A DNA stretch of 64,000 nucleotides from Gigaspora margarita (taxonomy: Eukaryota; Glomeromycota; Glomeromycetes; Diversisporales; Gigasporaceae). Of this stretch, positions 43,425 through 53,405 are shown piece after piece. The position numbers were made by a program, and so were the translations under genes. The stretch is from assembly GCA_009809945.1 (NCBI GenBank), contig WTPW01000856.1, positions 64,375 through 128,374 on the forward strand. The letters are read 5' to 3'. Positions within the stretch are counted from its first letter, which is position 1, and every line of letters starts with the position of its first letter. Under the pieces are notes generated by a model. It did no database searches. It was given only the letters and a program-made list of their open reading frames with translations, and had not been told where the DNA came from.

Positions 43425-44220
43425 GTTGAATTTGATAAAATTTTTTATTTTAATTTTGTGAATTTATAGAATTAAAATAAAAATTTTATCAAATTCTACT
43501 AGGTGGTTGCAAAAATATCTTTATTCAAAATTCAAATAGTTTAGTGCAGCTTCAATTTATTTAGATATTTAAAACTTTGAATAAAGATATTTTTGCAACT
43601 ACCTAGTAGAATTTAATCAAATTTTTTATTTTAATTCCAAGTATTCATAAAAAAATTTTATCAAATTCTACTAGATGGTTATAGAGATAACTTTATTCAA
43701 AATTTAAATAGTTTCAAAATGCTTCGATTTAGATAGGTACAAAATTTTGAGCAAAGATATTTCTGCAATTATCTAATAGAAATTGATAAAATTGTATAGG
43801 TGGTTGTAGAAATATCTTACAATTAGTTTCAGTATAGCTTTAATTTAATTGGGCATTTAAAACTTTGAGCAAAGATATCACTATAATCATCTAGTAGAAT
43901 TTGATAATTTTTCTATTTTAATTTTACAAATTTGTAGAATTAAAATAAAAAAATTGTTATCAAATTCTACTAGGTTGTTATAGAGATACTTTTATTCAAA
44001 ATTCAATTAGTTTTGATACAGCTTTAATTTAGTTAAGTGTTTAAAACTTTGAGCAAAAATATCTTTGTGGCCATCTAGTAGAATTAGATAAATTTTTTTA
44101 TTTTAATTCTATAAATTTGTAAAATTAAATTAAAAATTTTTTATCAAATTCTACTAAACAGTTGCTAAAATATTTTGTTCAAAAGTCAAATAGTTTTCAA
44201 TTTAGTTAAATAAGAACTCC
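43425..44220. repeat. Array of alternating palindromes, about 190-200-bp period
   Basis: A palindrome of about 70-75 bp (TAGAATTTGATAAAATTTTT with its complement) alternates with one of about 110 bp (CTAGGTGGTTGCAAAAATAT with its complement) for about four periods. The architecture is like the 34-37 kb array but the sequence is unrelated. Non-coding. Confidence 0.75.
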
Positions 44221-44893
44221 AGATATCTAGTACAGAGTTTATATATTATATATTTTAGCAAACATCTCAAAATTGAGAAGCAAAAAAAAACAGGTTTTGA
44301 CAATTATCTTGGCTCCAATGGTCCAATTTGAATAAAGCTTTTTTAAAAATGAAGTTTTTAGTATAACGCATTTAAAAAAAAAAAGTTTATTCAATTCTGA
44401 TTACTGGATAAAAGGTATTTAAGAGTAGAGGGTACTATTTTAAAATTATATATAATCTTAATGGTAAATTTTTTTATATTTAATTTTATGAAAAATTATA
44501 TTAAGTAAACTAATTTTAATTCTTAAGACAAGTTTGTAGAGCAGTTTTTTGTGATTTTAATAATAGTAAAATTATTAAAATTGGTTAAAACTCAGTGAAA
44601 TATACATTTTTAAATTTTGGGTATTAAAATTTAGTATCTCATTCTACTTGTATAATTTGATAAAAATTTATCACGAGCATAGCCGAATATATGTTTCTCT
44701 GGGTTATATTTGAATAAAAGCTTCGCTTCTTAGTTCAAAACGCAATATGATAAAAAAGTTTTGAATTTATAAGGTGAAGTAGAGCGAACACACCACAATG
44801 TGGTTTTGCTTTATTATTTTCTTGATAATGCTGTTTTATTAAAAAGAAACATTGTTTTAATATTAAAAATTTAAATTTATAACATGCTATTAG
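44221..44893. other. Spacer containing a paralogous empty site for the 61,160 element
   Basis: About 44,420-44,640 matches the flanks of the element at 61,160-62,012: GTACTATTTTAAAATTATAT to the left and GTAAACTAATTTTAATT to the right of a single TTAA at 44,501-44,504. The match resumes at AGTAAAATTATTAAAATTGG. The rest shows no gene. Confidence 0.75.
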
Positions 44894-45035
44894 TAGGGAT
44901 TGGAATCGTTTAACCGCTTAAAATTGCTCCATAGTTCCGGGCAGAATTATGTTGGTCGTGGGCCGGAATTATTTTAATACCAGCCAAATTAAACAGTTAA
45001 ACGGTTAAGAAAATTTTAGGTGGCTCCAATCCATA
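44894..45035. mobile_element. hAT-type MITE, 142 bp
   Basis: Ends TAGGGATTGGAATCG and, inverted, TATGGATTGGAGCCA, with subterminal GTTTAACCG/CGGTTAA partners. The flanking 8-mers GCTATTAG (44,886-44,893) and GTTATTGG (45,036-45,043) match at six positions. Confidence 0.65.
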
Positions 45036-45294
45036 GTTATTGGACACTGAAGTTAAAAATTGCTCATCGTTATGGCATTTATTTTCGATTCTATAGTAGT
45101 AAAATGAGATTTATATAAAGTATAAGTGCACCATTTAAATCCAAACAAGCTACACCATTTAATAATTTCTATCGAGTCTTTATTGTCAGTATAGTGATTG
45201 GACCGTGATAAACTCAAATTATTAGAACCGAATCAAACCTCTAGTATACATTTCTTTAGAAAGGACACGTGATGTATTAGATCAATACGTACTT

Positions 45295-45420
45295 GTTATT
45301 GGTCATGTTGTTGATGATAACTGATTGTTCACTAGGACATTGTATTTATGACGTCACGTCATAACGCGGTGTCTGCCGTGAAGAAATCAGCGATTATCGT
45401 TGACAACATGACCCAATAAC
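45295..45420. mobile_element. Small TIR element, 126 bp (GTTATTGG ends)
   Basis: GTTATTGGTCATGTTGT at the left pairs with ACAACATGACCCAATAAC at the right, with ATGACGTCACGTCAT near the centre. The target duplication is unclear. Confidence 0.55.
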
Positions 45421-45425
45421 TACAT

Positions 45426-45610
45426 TATTGTACATTTCTGACGTAAGCACCTAGCCATTTTCTGCATCTTATTGGGTCATTTCTAAACGTGATACACAAA
45501 TTTTGTTCACCTCCGATAGGAGGTGAACAAAGTTTGTGTATCATGTATTAGAAATGACCCAATAACATGCATGAAAATGGCTAGATGCTCACATAAGAAG
45601 TGTACAATAA
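45426..45610. mobile_element. Hairpin MITE, 185 bp
   Basis: Two arms of about 90 bp with almost no loop (centre near TCCGATAGGA). Ends are TTATTGTACA. The inner word TTATTGGGTCATTTCTAA is shared with the terminus of the neighbouring 45,295 element. Confidence 0.7.
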
Positions 45611-46145
45611 ATTTATTTAAAAATATTGTTAATATACGGTTCATTTAGTATCTAACACCCCAGTAAGGCAACCCGCCCGCTAAATGTGTTACGATATATA
45701 TATTTACTACCCTAAGGATTTCTCTTTCGCGTTTGCATTAGTGATTGAATATTCTAAATTTGATTATTACGGAAACACGAATCTGTGAACATAAGACTTT
45801 ACTTCGGAATTTCCGCTTTTTGCTCGAAACAATATATATTATGTTATAATTAAAATGAACACACCCCATTTTCAAATTTCTCAATTTGGAAAATGCTATG
45901 TTAAGCAATTAAAATTAGGGTTAGGGTTGTTTAGAGGTCAGGCATTGGCAAGCGCTATAGTTAAAATTGCGCACCCATCACTCAGGAGAGGTTTAATCAC
46001 TCGTTTCATTTTCGGACGATTTGATTGGTTAATATATGTAGATCACCAAATTTGATTGGTTGATTTATGTATATCACCAATTAAGGAATTTTGAACATCG
46101 ATTGATAAATTCTCCTTTCATTTTTTACAAACAATCTATTTTTAA
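45611..46145. other. Spacer; short telomere-like word and 30-bp duplication
   Basis: AATTAGGGTTAGGGTTG at about 45,914-45,930. Two adjacent units of about 30 bp, GATTTGATTGGTTAATATAT and AATTTGATTGGTTGATTTAT each followed by GTAKATCACCA, lie at 46,018-46,080. The 66-codon open frame at 45,855 is unsupported. Confidence 0.5.
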
Positions 46146-46153
46146 ATCCTAAT

Positions 46154-46382
46154 CAGTGTTTAAAATTCAATGTTCTCAGTGTTCTCAAAGAACATTATAC
46201 AATTTTTGAGAACATAAATTATTAAAATATGTTCTCTATTTGAGAACATTCAAAAAATTCTTTTAATATTAAAAAAAATTTAATTTTCCTATATAAAGAA
46301 CATTAAAATTTTACTGAGAACATTAAGAAATTAAAAATGTTCTTTTTGAGAACATAAAACCAAATTTGAATTTTAAACACTG
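46154..46382. mobile_element. hAT-type MITE, 229 bp, perfect 8-bp TSD
   Basis: Ends CAGTGTTTAAAATTCAA and, inverted, CAGTGTTTAAAATTCAAATT. Duplication ATCCTAAT (46,146-46,153 and 46,383-46,390). The interior has repeated (A)GTTCTC/GAGAAC words in both orientations. Confidence 0.85.
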
Positions 46383-46583
46383 ATCCTAATATTATGTATA
46401 TACAGCATAAAATAATTTCCCAACAAAGAAATCGAAATAAATTATCATTCTTGACCTTAATATTGCCTTTTTAGAATTCTGCTTCAAATACTCTTCGATT
46501 TTATCTTTCTTTGTTTACCCTTATTTTTCTTTCTTTTGAGGTTCTCTTTGACCTTATATCATTTTTTCTTTTTATTTTCACGG

Positions 46584-47840
46584 TCATCCAAATCTTCCCA
46601 ATCTGCTTTTTTTTTTAGAATTCTGCTTTGAATACTCTTCGGTTATTTCTTTTTGCAATTTTCCCATTCTTTCAACACTACGTCTCATATTCATGAAATT
46701 AAGATCGATTGTTATGCTGGTATCTAGATCCAGATCAATCGATGTCTCATTAATGAGCATATTATCAGGGTGCTCGAAAAGTATGTTATCACTAACTCCA
46801 GAAATTTTTAAAACTTTCAGATTCGGATGTTCGTTTAAATCATTAACGATTAATTCAACCGCCTTATTACTGATGGTATTTCGGGCTAAATCAATATGTG
46901 TTAAATTCGGACTTTTTTTGATTACTGAAACAAGAACCCTCATGTTATCTTCGTCAATTATACTAAGGTCCAATTTGATTTCTTTGATGTTACTTGGAAA
47001 ATGATCAATCTTAAGATGATCAAATATAAAATTAGAATGTGAGATAGAAAATCGGTTAATTGCGGATTCTTTGGACAGGAAATAGCCATATAAATCTCTC
47101 TCATTTATTTTCTCAACTCTAACACGTTTAAATTCAATATTTGTAATCTTTTTTTTTTTTGTTGACAATAGATTTTTGAAGTAAAATTTATTTGTTATAA
47201 TCAATTTACACCTTATAAATTTAAGTGATTTCAATGAAGGATGGTTGTTTATCAAATCGGTAATAGCATCCGGGTAATTAAATTCTTCAATATGTATAAA
47301 CAAGTTCTTCAAGCGTTTGTATATTGATTAAGTTCAATAAGAATTCTCTAAGATATTCGTTATTGTATTCTTCACTGTGTTGTATATTTGGATTAAGTAT
47401 AATTACTTTAATAGCACAATCTTTATGAACCACAAATGGTCTGACCAAATAGATATCCACGTTAAATGTTATATGAATTTCCTCCATTGAGGCTGATTCT
47501 TCGATGAACAATTTGTACAATGCATTCAACAAAAAAAAATATTGTGTCAACTGTTTGGGTAAGATTGCTTGAAGAGAGTGAAACACACAAGAACACTCCA
47601 GTGTAAAGATTATCAATTTTTTTTATGTAATGATGATAAGGATATCTCGTATTTAGTCGTAGTTTTGACAATGAGACCGATTCTTGGAATCTTTTTGGTA
47701 CCTCCATTTCTTTTAAACATCCAAGAAGTGTATATGCAACGCCTATATCGTCTCCGGTGGATATCTCCTAATGTTTTAGCCGCAAATTTCCCCAATTCTC
47801 TATTCTTTCTCACAATATTAATTAGAGTGGACACTTCAAG
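46584..47840 (-). pseudogene. Leucine-rich-repeat (RNI-type) protein, frameshifted
   Basis: The C-terminal frame (47,312-46,584, 242 codons) has LRR strands such as HPSLKSLKFIRCKL, NIKEIKLDLSIID, SPNLTHIDLARNTISNKAVE and HPNLKVLKISGV, and a basic tail KKKSRLGRFG*. Just upstream, EYLREFLLNLINIQTLEELV overlaps in another frame; one extra T near 47,300 would join them. Further upstream frames (LTQYFFLLNALYKLF; RKNRELGKFAAKTLGDI) need one or two more shifts. Glomeromycete RNI proteins often begin with an F-box, but I do not see one clearly. Either a recent pseudogene or sequence with homopolymer errors (runs of T/A at 47,153 and 47,525). Confidence 0.6.
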
Positions 47841-48057
47841 TTATTTCGAATAATATATCTTCGGGAAGTTTTAGGATTGAAAAAATATTTTCATGATTAT
47901 GTGTCAACGCAAAATTTCAAAATAGCAAACGGCTATTATGTATAAAACAAAGTTGTACAAGAAGTTATATGTACTGTACGTAGAGATGTCACATGCAGAG
48001 ATGTGAACTATAACTATAGTTAGAGTTTACATCTACTAGTAATTTATTCAATATACA
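47841..48057. other. Spacer, no gene seen
   Basis: Tandem-like GTACTGTACGTAGAGATGTC and ATGCAGAGATGTGAACTATA words; nothing else. Confidence 0.35.
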
Positions 48058-48065
48058 GCAGTATC

Positions 48066-48226
48066 CAGTGTTATAAATTCAAAAAATTTTTATTCGCGCA
48101 AACGCAAAAAAAAACGCACAAAAAAAAAATTTATATGCGCGTTATATATACGGGGAGCCCCGATATACGTGCAAATTTAAATCTATGTGCGCTGCGCCTA
48201 CTGCGCGAATCCAATTTACATCACTG
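48066..48226. mobile_element. hAT-type MITE, 161 bp
   Basis: Ends CAGTGTTATAAATTC and, inverted, CAGTGATGTAAATTG, followed on both sides by ATTCGCGCA. The 8-bp duplication is GCAGTATC (48,058-48,065) and GTAGTATC (48,227-48,234), with one mismatch. The centre GGGGAGCCCC is self-complementary. Confidence 0.75.
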
Positions 48227-48509
48227 GTAGTATCCTTGCTAATACGATAATTAAAAAATTACTCTATTACATATTATGCTAATATAAAAACTGCTCTAAT
48301 TTAGAAATAGTTACTGGTCATACTACATATCGATATTTATCTTAAACCTGGTTGAATACTGTATCTATACAAGATCTGCACTATACTGTTACTGTATAGT
48401 TTACTATGTACACTATCAGCTATAGAACAATAACTGGAAATAAAAACTTGCTTATTGCGTGTTTTTTTTGACCAATCAACCCCTTTTTTTTTGAATAGAT
48501 CAGTTTAAT

Positions 48510-48947
48510 GCGATTAACCAATCATGAAAAGATCTAAAGGTTACGGGAATGGCTTAATCACGAATTACGTCATTTTGTAAAATCATAGTAAACATCCTTT
48601 CTCTAAAATTTATTTTTGCAAATGACAATAAAGCAAATAACTAAAGAGAAAATTACTCAAGTTCATAACAATTGCAAATCGAATACATGTACAGAAATTT
48701 TTAAAGCATTTATTCCATTTTTTTAAATTCTTCGCACTAAGTTTCCGATCTTCTCAGGATTTTATTTGTCAAGATTTTGAAGCCCAATACCAATATCCAC
48801 TTAGAATGTATGAAATTTAAAAATATAATTAGTTACTTCATAAATATAATTTATAACTCTCGTAAAATAATTTCGGTAGATAAAAAAATTTAGTTTTTAT
48901 TCACTAACTACAAAAAAATTTTTCGTTGCAAACAAAATTGTAAAATC
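48510..48947. repeat. Direct duplication of about 0.5 kb, unit 1
   Basis: Resembles 49,490-50,090 in order: ATGAAAAGATCTAAAG, TTGCAAATCGAATA, CAATATCCACTT, ATAATTTATAACT, TCATTACAACT. Both units have frames on the minus strand with a VDI(G/D)I word, but unit 1 is full of stops. Confidence 0.65.
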
Positions 48948-48955
48948 ATTACAAC

Positions 48956-49092
48956 TATAGATGTTGGTGAAAATAAATAAAGCTGGTGAAACTGGTGACT
49001 ATCTAAAATCTGATTGGCTGTTATATTAAATTTCATCAGTTTCACCAGTTTCACCACCATTCAGAGTTTCACCAGTTTCACCAGCATCTATA
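48956..49092. mobile_element. hAT-type MITE, 137 bp, perfect 8-bp TSD
   Basis: Ends TATAGATGTTGGTGAAA and, inverted, TATAGATGCTGGTGAAA. Duplication ATTACAAC (48,948-48,955 and 49,093-49,100). The GGTGAAACTGGTGA word is tandemly repeated at both ends. Confidence 0.8.
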
Positions 49093-49489
49093 ATTACAAC
49101 TAATAATATGTACCTTATCTGCTATTGCTTTCCCTCCAATATAATCAAGATTATTATTTGTAAAATTTCAATCTTTAATTTTCTTACTTTTTCGTAGAAA
49201 CATTGAAATCAAAGCACAATAAATGACCGTTGCGTTTAAATCTTGGCCGTTAACACGAAAATTTTGCACACCACGACTCAAATCTTGACTATTGAGAAGT
49301 AATCATACTTTTGCTACTTTTTATGTAAACAAAAAATTAACTTTATGGATCCTAATTGCCAATATTTTCACGTTTGATATTTTCACAGTGAAAATATCAA
49401 CCGTGTAAAAAAGGTCATGGGTGAACAATTAGTAAATGTCTTTAACTAATTTTATTGGTGGACATTATGAACACATGATTTATTCGTAC

Positions 49490-50090
49490 AATCAATGAAA
49501 AGATCTAAAGATCATGGGAATTTACAGGAGAGTCCCAAAATTCCGGGTTGGATGCGTCGGATCTAGGTCGGTGTTTAGCCCAATTTGTTACCAGGTTCTA
49601 TAGCAAAATTATCAGCTGGGCATTTTTTACTTAATGAATGGATATGATTTATTAATAAAATTTTTTATGATCATGGGGCAAAATTGATCAATTCCGATCC
49701 AGCCGACCATGATGCCGCTGCACCCCGAATTATTCATCATTTTGTTGCACATCTTTCTCTAAAAAGAGTGCAAAATTTAACTCAATACTGCTTGCAAATC
49801 GAATATATGCAAAAAAATTTATTTCATTAAAATAATTTTGTATTTTATAATTCCTTATAGCATTGAAAATTGCATTATTTTTTTGTATTCCCTGATCGTC
49901 TCGGAATTTTTTTGCCGGGATTTTGATATCAATATCCACTTGAAATTTAAAAATGCAATTCATTACTCCATAAACATAATTTATAACTGGTAAAATAATA
50001 CTGGCGGATAAAAAATTTGGTTTTTATTCATTAACAACAAAAAAATAAAATTTTTCGTTACAATAAAAAGCGTAAAATCATTACAACTGT
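49490..50090. repeat. Direct duplication of about 0.6 kb, unit 2
   Basis: Second copy of the 48,510 unit, about 150 bp longer. It contains a 77-codon minus-strand open frame (49,963-49,730; FKFQVDIDIKIPAKKFRDDQ, then FAYIRFASSIELNFALFLEK). That frame is closed by stops in unit 1, so coding function is doubtful. A short hairpin (GATATTTTCACAGTGAAAAT) lies just upstream at about 49,377. Confidence 0.55.
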
Positions 50091-50189
50091 AATATGTATT
50101 TACATCAAGAGTTTATTCTAAAATTGCTGTGAAAATTTCTGCGAAGAAAAATTTAATAAACCAAAATTCATAGAAGTTGTTACATGATT

Positions 50190-50335
50190 GAATCGGCAGA
50201 TGATGAACCCGTAACGGAAGAAAATAATGAATCAGTTATATAAGAAACAATGATAAACCGTGATGAAATGGAAGTGAGAAGAGCTTGGAAGTAACAATTA
50301 GAGTTCTTTAAAAGAAAATTTGTTATCTTTTAACC
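50190..50335 (+). pseudogene. Short coding relic, unrecognised
   Basis: The frame ESADDEPVTEENNESVI*ET, then MINRDEMEVRRAWK*QLEF and FKRKFVIF*, looks like an acidic linker and a helical end with two premature stops (TAA, TAA). No family recognised; too short to be sure it was ever a gene. Confidence 0.3.
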
Positions 50336-50399
50336 TCTCAGATTTGATTGAATCAAATATTTGACATATCATCATTGAGGTTTAAAATAACAAAAGTAA

Positions 50400-50742
50400 T
50401 TTTATATAAATTCTTGACCGAAAATTTCGTTTTGGGCGATAAGACTTCTTCATATAGATTGGGTTTCCTTCATTGTTAACTTGAGATGTAAACAGTTGTT
50501 CACACATTAGTTATACTTACATAACTCCGAGAAACCCAATTGACTTCTATTTCACATATGATCGCGCCGAGCCTTCCTTCACTGCAATAACTCTGAGAAA
50601 CAAAGATATATTCTCTTCACAGTAATCACTCCGAGAAGACTCGTCCCCGATTTTCTATACAAAAACAAAGTACAGAAAGTGAATATCTGATTATAAATAA
50701 GAAAATAAGCAAATATACTTTCCTTATGTTCCATAGAATTCA
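50400..50742. repeat. Left copy of a near-identical direct repeat at a gap edge
   Basis: Repeats at 51,207-51,555 with only a 4-bp GAAA indel and one substitution seen (GTTCC versus GTTTC). It contains three ACTCCGAGAA-like words. The copies abut the N run on either side. Confidence 0.9.
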
Positions 50743-51206
50743 NNNNNNNNNNNNNNNNNNNNNNNNNNNNNNNNNNNNNNNNNNNNNNNNNNNNNNNNNN
50801 NNNNNNNNNNNNNNNNNNNNNNNNNNNNNNNNNNNNNNNNNNNNNNNNNNNNNNNNNNNNNNNNNNNNNNNNNNNNNNNNNNNNNNNNNNNNNNNNNNNN
50901 NNNNNNNNNNNNNNNNNNNNNNNNNNNNNNNNNNNNNNNNNNNNNNNNNNNNNNNNNNNNNNNNNNNNNNNNNNNNNNNNNNNNNNNNNNNNNNNNNNNN
51001 NNNNNNNNNNNNNNNNNNNNNNNNNNNNNNNNNNNNNNNNNNNNNNNNNNNNNNNNNNNNNNNNNNNNNNNNNNNNNNNNNNNNNNNNNNNNNNNNNNNN
51101 NNNNNNNNNNNNNNNNNNNNNNNNNNNNNNNNNNNNNNNNNNNNNNNNNNNNNNNNNNNNNNNNNNNNNNNNNNNNNNNNNNNNNNNNNNNNNNNNNNNN
51201 NNNNNN
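50743..51206. other. Assembly gap (464 N)
   Basis: Run of N between two near-identical copies of about 340 bp. Either a real tandem repeat or two overlapping contig ends placed side by side. Frames spanning it are artefacts. Confidence 0.98.
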
Positions 51207-51555
51207 AATTTTATATAAATTCTTGACCGAAAATTTCGTTTTGGGCGATAAGACTTCTTCATATAGATTGGGTTTCCTTCATTGTTAACTTGAGATGTAA
51301 ACAGTTGTTCACACATTAGTTATACTTACATAACTCCGAGAAACCCAATTGACTTCTATTTCACATATGATCGCGCCGAGCCTTCCTTCACTGCAATAAC
51401 TCTGAGAAACAAAGATATATTCTCTTCACAGTAATCACTCCGAGAAGACTCGTCCCCGATTTTCTATACAAAAACAAAGTACAGAAAGTGAATATCTGAT
51501 TATAAATAAGAAAGAAAATAAGCAAATATACTTTCCTTATGTTTCATAGAATTCA
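51207..51555. repeat. Right copy of the gap-flanking direct repeat
   Basis: See the copy at 50,400-50,742. The sequence beyond 51,555 (CACGTAGAGTATTTTCAAAG) has no counterpart before the gap. Confidence 0.9.
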
Positions 51556-51654
51556 CGTAGAGTATTTTCAAAGGAGTATTATGATAAAACCATGTGGAAT
51601 TTGAACAAAGTTGTAAACGCAAAAAAAAATATTTATTTGATAAAAATATGAAGC

Positions 51655-52591
51655 TCATTCTACAATTACAAAAACTTCAGTAACCCTTTCAATGTCTTTA
51701 TTCCTTTCTTTTAAGTTTTCAATTTCTTTATTCCTTTCTTTCAAGTCTTCAATTTCATCATTTAACTCTAGATTCTGGATACATGAAAAAATATACTAAA
51801 TATATATATTTATTAATTTAATATAATGTATGTTTAAAAAACTTACCCGTTGAACCAGAGAATAGTTTTCTTTCTTTAACAATTCACACCGTTCAATAAA
51901 ATAATCGCTGTTATTTTCAATTAATGCTTGGTATTCCTGTTGAAGAGTTGTGTATTTTTCTTGTAGTTTGGAATATTTTTCATACAATTCTCTGTTTTGA
52001 TTAACTAATGATGCTATTTTATCTTTGTTTTTAGTGAGTTCGCATTTCAATCTTGAGATTTCTTCTTTGTATCTAACAATAAACTTAGCAAATATTTCAT
52101 ATACGAATAAAAACAATTATAAAAGATTATTACTTTTGAATCATAGTATTCGCATTTTCTCGTTCTGCTTTGATTTTTTTATTCAATGCATTTTCAGATA
52201 TTCTAAATTGATGTTCTGAGAAGCTTGAGAAATCTTGTTTTAACAATAAAAGACTGTCACGGCTTTTTTTTAAGTCTTCATCAATTAAAATCGCTTGTTC
52301 AGTCAAATGATAATATTTCGTTAAACCATTAATTATATCGTCAAGTTGATTGCAAAACGCTTCTTTAAATGATGGATGTCTTTTATCGTTAATCTTTTGT
52401 TCTATTTTGGACTCTCGTTCATACTTTGCTCCAAGTAATGTTGTGTCGTGTATGTCTTTAACATGTTGTGATACTTCTCCATAACTTGAAAAGTATAAGT
52501 TGCAACCAGGACATGTGCATTTAAATCTATTATGTTTTTTTTGAAGCGTAATGCCACGATTTCTTCGTGGGGGGCCTGATTTGAGACCCAT
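51655..52591 (-). CDS. C2H2 zinc-finger, coiled-coil protein (three exons, intact)
   Basis: Exons 52,591-52,134, 52,072-51,847 and 51,774-51,655 are joined by GT-AG introns of 61 and 72 bp, giving 267 residues and a TGA stop. The ATG is followed by MGLKSGPPRRNRGITLQKKH. A single classical finger follows: Cys25-x4-Cys30-x12-His43-x4-His48 (FKCTCPGCNLYF...HVKDIH). Residues about 150-262 are heptad-like and charged (SKLQEKYTTLQQEYQALIEN; a doubled LKERNKEIE/LKERNKDIE), predicting a long coiled coil. Exon junctions keep frame and no stops occur. A nuclear nucleic-acid or protein-binding role with coiled-coil oligomerisation is inferred; the family is not recognised. It lies between an assembly gap and the inferred left end of a hAT element. 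Confidence 0.75.
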
Positions 52592-53405
52592 TTGTTGCTA
52601 AATTTTTTTAAATTAAATTGCTTACATTTAAATATAAACTTATCATAAGTAATTTTTGTGCTTGCAATGCGATGCAATATCTGTTATTACCTTGGTTAGC
52701 GTTAGAGCCAAAGCCCTATAATATGTAACGTGTTGTCTCTAATAAAGACTACAATATGAATAATGAAACGAAATTATTGTTCAAAATAAATGTTAAATTA
52801 AGAGTAAAGCATCGCTATTAACTATTAATGAGTTCAGGTTTATCTTAAATATTACATTTAACGCGTATCTATTATTCTCTAAATTCCTTCGCGTATTTAT
52901 TGGTTTAAGGAGGCACGGGCTTTAGGGGCATGCCCCGGGGCATGCCCTTTGACCAAAAGGCATGCCTCTATCATGTGATTTATATCATTAATATAATTGG
53001 CTAATTTATATAATCATCAAAAATGTGTCTAGTAACTAGAACCCATATATCTTCCAGTTTGATCCAATTAGTTCCAGTGACCTTTCCAGTTCCAGTGGAC
53101 TGGTATAGTATTCTAACCTGTAGCCTTAATGATATAAACTCTCAGCTGCATACTAGACCCAGACTATAGGTTTTGAATTAATGAAATGTACCAGGCCCAG
53201 ATCTACTCAGTTGGGTAGAGAATTCAAATTTCGTGGATTTAAAATTAATATTTAATGTATCTAATCATCAATAAAATAAATAAAAAAGTAAAGAAGATTG
53301 AAATTATTATTTGTCAAATTGCTAAATTTTTAAAAATGACATAAGACTTGTCATTTTTATCATGCAATTAGTTTTACGTATGAATTCTTTAATAACAATA
53401 TACAT

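Noticed and set aside
45855..46055. 66-codon frame (+)
   Set aside because: Contains telomere-like words and no homology; no splice or context support.
50579..51316. 245-codon frame across the second gap
   Set aside because: Mostly N between duplicated contig ends; artefact.
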